A DNA stretch of 64,000 nucleotides from an uncultured Oscillospiraceae bacterium (GTDB lineage: Bacteria; Bacillota; Clostridia; Oscillospirales; Oscillospiraceae), in the NCBI GenBank assembly GCA_950075865.1, contig CATMVA010000003.1, positions 62,001 through 126,000 of the forward strand. Reading direction: 5' to 3'. The notes beneath the pieces are model-generated. The model ran no database searches. It was given only the letters and a program-made list of their open reading frames with translations, and was not told the origin of the DNA. Below, piece after piece: positions 60,830 through 64,000 of the stretch (positions within the stretch are counted from its first letter, which is position 1; every line of letters starts with the position of its first letter). The position numbers and the translations under genes were made by a program.

Positions 60830-61680
60830 TGGAGCGAGTGACGATCACCGAGCGGGTGGACCATTTCAACCTGGGACAGATCGCAAGGAGTGGGCAGACG
60901 TTCCGATGGATCCGGCAAGGGCCGCAGACGTACACCGTCCCAGCCGCCGGCGACTACTGCACGGCGTTCATGCCGGAGCGGGACCAGCTGAAAATCAGGT
61001 GCCGGGCGGATATGGTCAATTTCTGGCGGCGCTATTTTGGGCTATGCGATCCGTACCCGGAATACTGGGCCACCATCGACGCCTGGGCAGAAAAGGACGG
61101 CCCGGAGGCGTACCTGACCAAAGCGGCGGCATATGCCGACGGAATGGTGATCCTGCGCCAGCCAGCGTGGGAGGCCACGGCCAGCTTTGTGATCAGCCAA
61201 AACAACAACATACCCCGCATAAAGGCCATTATTGAGGCCCTATGCCGGAGGTTTGGCCACATGATCACGCTGCCAAGCGGCGGGTGGGTCTATACATTCC
61301 CGGAGCCGGAGAAACTGACCGACGCGGCCCACCTGGGCGGCCTGGGCCTGGGGTACAGGGACAAATACCTGGCCGCCCTGGCCTCTGCCGTGGCTGGTGG
61401 CAGTGTAGACCTGGAGAAGCTGGCCACGACAGACTATGAAGCCGCCAAGGAGGCCCTGAAAGCCATACCGGGGATCGGGGAAAAGGTGGCCAACTGCATT
61501 TTGCTTTACGGGCTGGGGCGCCTGGAGGCGTTCCCCGTGGACGTGTGGATCCGGCGGATATTAGAACGGGAGTTCCCGGACGGGTTCCCTGCGGGCCGAT
61601 ATGCCGGGTTTGCGGGGCTGGTCCAGCAGATCATGTTCTGCTATGAGCGGGAGAGCGGGAGGCCAACGGCGTGTATATAG
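60829..61680 (+). CDS. OGG1-like 8-oxoguanine DNA glycosylase/AP lyase
   Basis: A 283-residue HhH-GPD glycosylase that removes 8-oxoguanine opposite cytosine. The OGG1 features are clear: GQTFRW (22-27, as GQSFRW in OGG1), SQNNNIPRI (124-131), the helix-hairpin-helix IPGIGEKVAN (213-222) with catalytic Lys219, and VDVW with catalytic Asp238. It starts with GTG at 60829, overlapping the previous stop. A DNA repair enzyme of this type is unusual in a phage. It could also act on a modified base. Confidence 0.93.
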   Translation: MERVTITERVDHFNLGQIARSGQTFRWIRQGPQTYTVPAAGDYCTAFMPERDQLKIRCRADMVNFWRRYFGLCDPYPEYWATIDAWAEKDGPEAYLTKAAAYADGMVILRQPAWEATASFVISQNNNIPRIKAIIEALCRRFGHMITLPSGGWVYTFPEPEKLTDAAHLGGLGLGYRDKYLAALASAVAGGSVDLEKLATTDYEAAKEALKAIPGIGEKVANCILLYGLGRLEAFPVDVWIRRILEREFPDGFPAGRYAGFAGLVQQIMFCYERESGRPTACI

Positions 61681-61871
61681 AAACCGGGTTCCGCTACTTC
61701 CGCCTGAAATGCCGGAAGTGCGGGGAATGTATGTTCATCAAGCTGGCCGCCAAGCCAGGGAAAACCGCCCGCCGGAAATGCGAGTGCGGAGAGGTTGCGG
61801 TGATCCGGGCCACACAGACGGACGGGAGGCCGACGGCGGAAATTATATCCGGCGATATGGAACCGGGATAG
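61671..61871 (+). CDS. Small zinc-ribbon phage protein
   Basis: A 66-residue protein with CRKCGEC and CECGE, a zinc-ribbon pattern. GTG 61671 overlaps the end of the glycosylase gene by 10 bases. Function unknown. Confidence 0.65.
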   Translation: MYIETGFRYFRLKCRKCGECMFIKLAAKPGKTARRKCECGEVAVIRATQTDGRPTAEIISGDMEPG

Positions 61872-61887
61872 AACGGAGGACAGCAAC

Positions 61888-62823
61888 GTGAAAGTGGGAT
61901 TGATCGACGTGGACGGCCACAACTACCCAAACCTGGCGCTTATGAAGCTGTCAGCATGGCACAAAGCCAAGGGCGACACGGTGGAATGGTGGTGGTCCGA
62001 TCTGTTCCAGTTCGATCTTGTCTACATGGCCAAGGTATTCAGTGACGCATACACCAAGGACGCGCCAGAGCCTATGAACGCCGAGCGAGTGATCAAGGGC
62101 GGGACGGGGTACGCAATCACCCTGGAAAATGGCGTGGAGGTCTACCACGCCGAGCGGGACCTGCCGCTGGCGCCGGAGATTGAACACATTTACCCGGATT
62201 ATTCGCTATACCCGGAACTGACGAAAGAAACGGCTTTCGGATTTTTGACACGCGGGTGTCCACGCGGGTGCGCCTTTTGCCATGTAGCCGGGAAAGAGGG
62301 GCGGGCCAGCAAAAAGGTGGCCAATTTGTCGGAGTTCTGGAGTGGCCAGCGAAACGTGACCATCATGGACCCAAATATACTGGCCTGCAAGGATCGAGAG
62401 GACCTGCTGGCCCAGTTGGTAGCCTCCGCCGCCTATGTGGACTTCAACCAGGGACTGGACATTCGACTGATCGACAATGACGTGACGGCCCTACTGGGGA
62501 AAATGAGGGTCAAATGCCTACATTTCGCATGGGACAACCCGGCGGAGGATCTGGAGCCGTTCTTTGCTAAATTTTCGGAGCGATACGCGAGAAAAGACAG
62601 ACGCACCAAGGTGGTGTATGTTCTAACCAATTTCGGAAGTACGCAAGAGGAGGATCTGCACAGGATCTACACCCTGCGACGGCTGGGGTTTGACCCGTAT
62701 GTGATGATCTACAACAAGCAGGAAGCGCCACGGGAAACCAGGCTTTTGCAGAGGTGGTGCAATAACCGGGTCATATTCAACACCGTGCCGGACTTCCGAA
62801 ACTACGACGAAAAACTGGGATGA
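61888..62823 (+). CDS. Radical SAM protein, phage-encoded
   Basis: A 311-residue radical SAM enzyme. The N-terminal 100 residues resemble a B12-binding-like or lead-in domain (MKVGLIDVDGHNYPNLALMKL) without a clear cobalamin His. The iron-sulfur motif CPRGCAFC has Cys124, Cys128 and Cys131. A TIM-barrel pattern with VDFNQGLDIRLI and LHFAWDNP follows. The reaction is unknown; base modification is possible given the neighbours. It starts with GTG behind ACGGAGGA. Confidence 0.85.
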   Translation: MKVGLIDVDGHNYPNLALMKLSAWHKAKGDTVEWWWSDLFQFDLVYMAKVFSDAYTKDAPEPMNAERVIKGGTGYAITLENGVEVYHAERDLPLAPEIEHIYPDYSLYPELTKETAFGFLTRGCPRGCAFCHVAGKEGRASKKVANLSEFWSGQRNVTIMDPNILACKDREDLLAQLVASAAYVDFNQGLDIRLIDNDVTALLGKMRVKCLHFAWDNPAEDLEPFFAKFSERYARKDRRTKVVYVLTNFGSTQEEDLHRIYTLRRLGFDPYVMIYNKQEAPRETRLLQRWCNNRVIFNTVPDFRNYDEKLG

Positions 62824-62838
62824 AAGGGGAATTTTGAA

Positions 62839-63033
62839 ATGGGCGACATGGAAAAAGCGATTGCCGGCGTGGGGGCGGTGGCTGAAATGTCCCTTGTATA
62901 TTTTCGAGCCGCCATAGGAGCCGGAGCGACACTGGAGGAGGCCATAACATTGACCAGGATATACCTGGAGGCGCAATTTGCAGAAGCCGCCAGGCAAAAG
63001 AAAGAGCAGGAAAACGCCGAAATGGAGGAATGA
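62839..63033 (+). CDS. Small helical phage protein
   Basis: A 64-residue protein with two amphipathic helices and a charged tail (ARQKKEQENAEMEE); no motif recognised. AAAGGGG precedes the ATG; the next gene starts 3 bases after its stop. Confidence 0.55.
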   Translation: MGDMEKAIAGVGAVAEMSLVYFRAAIGAGATLEEAITLTRIYLEAQFAEAARQKKEQENAEMEE

Positions 63034-63036
63034 CCT

Positions 63037-63441
63037 ATGAAAGCCATACTTGCAAGCATTAAACCGGAGTGGTGGAAGAAGATCCTGGCCGGCGACAAGG
63101 GCCTGGAGATCAGGAAGTCCGCCCCGCAGAGCAAGGACGGGCGGAGGTTCACCTGGCCGTTGACCGTCCTGGTCTATGTGAGCGGCACCGGGGCCATCCA
63201 GGGGCAGTTCACCTGTCCGGGCTGGATCAAAACCAACCTGCTGGAAATGCTGGTGGATCAGTCTTGCGTCCCGCTGGAGGATCTGCGGGCATACGCCAAG
63301 GGCGGGAGCCTTTACGGGTGGGTGGTGCAGAACCCGGAGAAGTTCGACGAACCCGCCCAGCTGGCCGAACTGGGCCTGGAGCGCCCGCCCATGTCCTGGT
63401 GTTATGTCGAGATCCCGGATCCCGCCCCGGAGGAGGTATAA
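63037..63441 (+). CDS. ASCH/PUA-like domain protein
   Basis: A 134-residue protein beginning MKAILASIKPEWWKKILAGDKGLEIRKSAP, the ASCH/PUA-like opening (KxxxSIKPxxxxxIxxGxKxxExRK). It then has a beta-barrel pattern with VLVYVSGTGAI and SLYGWVV. ASCH folds bind RNA or modified bases or nucleosides; some are amidohydrolases of modified cytidine. GGAGG precedes the ATG inside the upstream gene. Confidence 0.8.
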   Translation: MKAILASIKPEWWKKILAGDKGLEIRKSAPQSKDGRRFTWPLTVLVYVSGTGAIQGQFTCPGWIKTNLLEMLVDQSCVPLEDLRAYAKGGSLYGWVVQNPEKFDEPAQLAELGLERPPMSWCYVEIPDPAPEEV

Positions 63442-63445
63442 GACA

Positions 63446-63619
63446 ATGAGAAAGCCGATCCTTTGCAGGCTGGGCCTGCACAAGCTGGACAGATCGCACT
63501 ATGTCGTGGTGAAACGCCGCCACTGGCCCAGCAAAAAAGAGTATCACCGGAATTATTCCGTGTGTGAGCGGTGCGGAAAGCTGATCGGCACCATCCGCCT
63601 GGACTGCGCCAAGAAGTGA
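63446..63619 (+). CDS. Small zinc-ribbon phage protein
   Basis: A 57-residue basic protein with CxxLxxHxLD near the start and CERCGKLIG later. This is a possible zinc site of Cys/His plus CxxC. ATG 63446 behind GGAGG is preferred to the ORF track's 63404. Function unknown. Confidence 0.6.
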   Translation: MRKPILCRLGLHKLDRSHYVVVKRRHWPSKKEYHRNYSVCERCGKLIGTIRLDCAKK

Positions 63620-63634
63620 GCAGAGGGGAACGCC

Positions 63635-64000
63635 ATGGCCATCAACATCACAGACCTGCCGCCGCGATACCAGGCGCAGGCATTGAAAGAACTGGAGAAG
63701 CAGCAGAAGCGGCGGGGGCTTATGCCCTCCGCCGCCGCTGTGCAGAACGGAGCCAGGGGGCCAAAGTATCACAACTCCCCCACCGAGCGGGTGGCGGAGG
63801 ACGGCACGGTGATCAAGTTTGACAGCCAAAAAGAGGCCCGGAGGTACGACGAACTGATCCAGCGCCTCCGCGCTGGCCTGATCCGGGATCTCCGCCTCCA
63901 GGTTGATTTTACGCTCCAGGAGGCATACACGGACGAAAACGGCCACCGTGTCCGGGCCATCCGATACAGGGCCGATTTTACATACAGAACCCCGGACACC
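63635..64000 (+). CDS. DUF1064-like phage nuclease, C-terminus outside window
   Basis: The first 122 codons of a gene that runs off the right edge and is missing from the ORF track. After a basic N-terminus comes PKYHNSPTERVADG and the DUF1064 core IKFDSQKEARRYDELIQRL and RADFTYRTP. These carry the Glu and Asp residues of the PD-(D/E)XK-type fold. Family members are small phage endonucleases. GAGGGGAACGCC lies before the ATG. Confidence 0.8.
   Translation, partial: MAINITDLPPRYQAQALKELEKQQKRRGLMPSAAAVQNGARGPKYHNSPTERVAEDGTVIKFDSQKEARRYDELIQRLRAGLIRDLRLQVDFTLQEAYTDENGHRVRAIRYRADFTYRTPDT

Overview
The window looks like about 50 kb of chromosome from a GC-rich (roughly 60 percent) low-GC-lineage Gram-positive, most likely a gut clostridium of the Oscillospirales (Flavonifractor-like relatives). 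At the right it runs into about 14 kb of prophage or phage-like DNA. The assignment rests on the gene set rather than a search: an ileS operon under a T-box, DivIVA and SepF, a rhodanese-less ThiI, QueH, ECF sigma factors paired with membrane-anchored partners, a serpin lipoprotein, and sigma-A promoters of TTGACA-17-TATAAT type. No rRNA, tRNA or CRISPR array was recognised.

Left chromosomal part (1-22300): a truncated GH1 beta-glucosidase; a DEAD-box helicase; a flavin-binding lipoprotein; thiI with an AEC carrier; a divergent XRE regulator/small protein pair; lspA-rluD; queH; an HD hydrolase overlapping a MATE pump; a serpin; a dagK-mnmG-GNAT operon; two tandem ECF sigma/membrane-partner pairs; and the B subunit of a divergent type IIA topoisomerase followed by a Gfo/Idh/MocA oxidoreductase.

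Middle part (22300-50035): an AT-rich islet; the topoisomerase A subunit; a YitT-type membrane protein; a lipoprotein with a degenerate transglutaminase-like region; rpsO with a structured leader; pnp; a second MATE pump; and an SLH-domain surface protein. Next comes an isoleucine T-box followed by four small genes and ileS. A long run of co-directional genes follows on the minus strand (mutS, CPBP protease, mutL, hfq, HlyD-like, yggS, sepF, divIVA). A second XRE/small protein divergent pair with two perfect palindromic operators and then miaB close the chromosomal part.

Right part (about 50040-64000, open at the window end): tightly packed, all plus-strand genes, often overlapping by ATGA. 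They include an HTH protein, four DNA methyltransferases (two C5, one of them circularly permuted; one SPPY and one DPPY amino-methyltransferase), an HD hydrolase related to the chromosomal one, and a membrane-anchored lytic transglycosylase. A HUH replication-initiator-like protein, a DUF4406 protein, an OGG1-like 8-oxoguanine glycosylase, a radical SAM protein, an ASCH-like protein and a DUF1064-like nuclease complete the set. The content suggests the early/replication region of a phage invested in modifying and policing its own DNA. No integrase or structural genes are inside the window, so prophage status is inferred from the abrupt change of gene content beside the miaB promoter.
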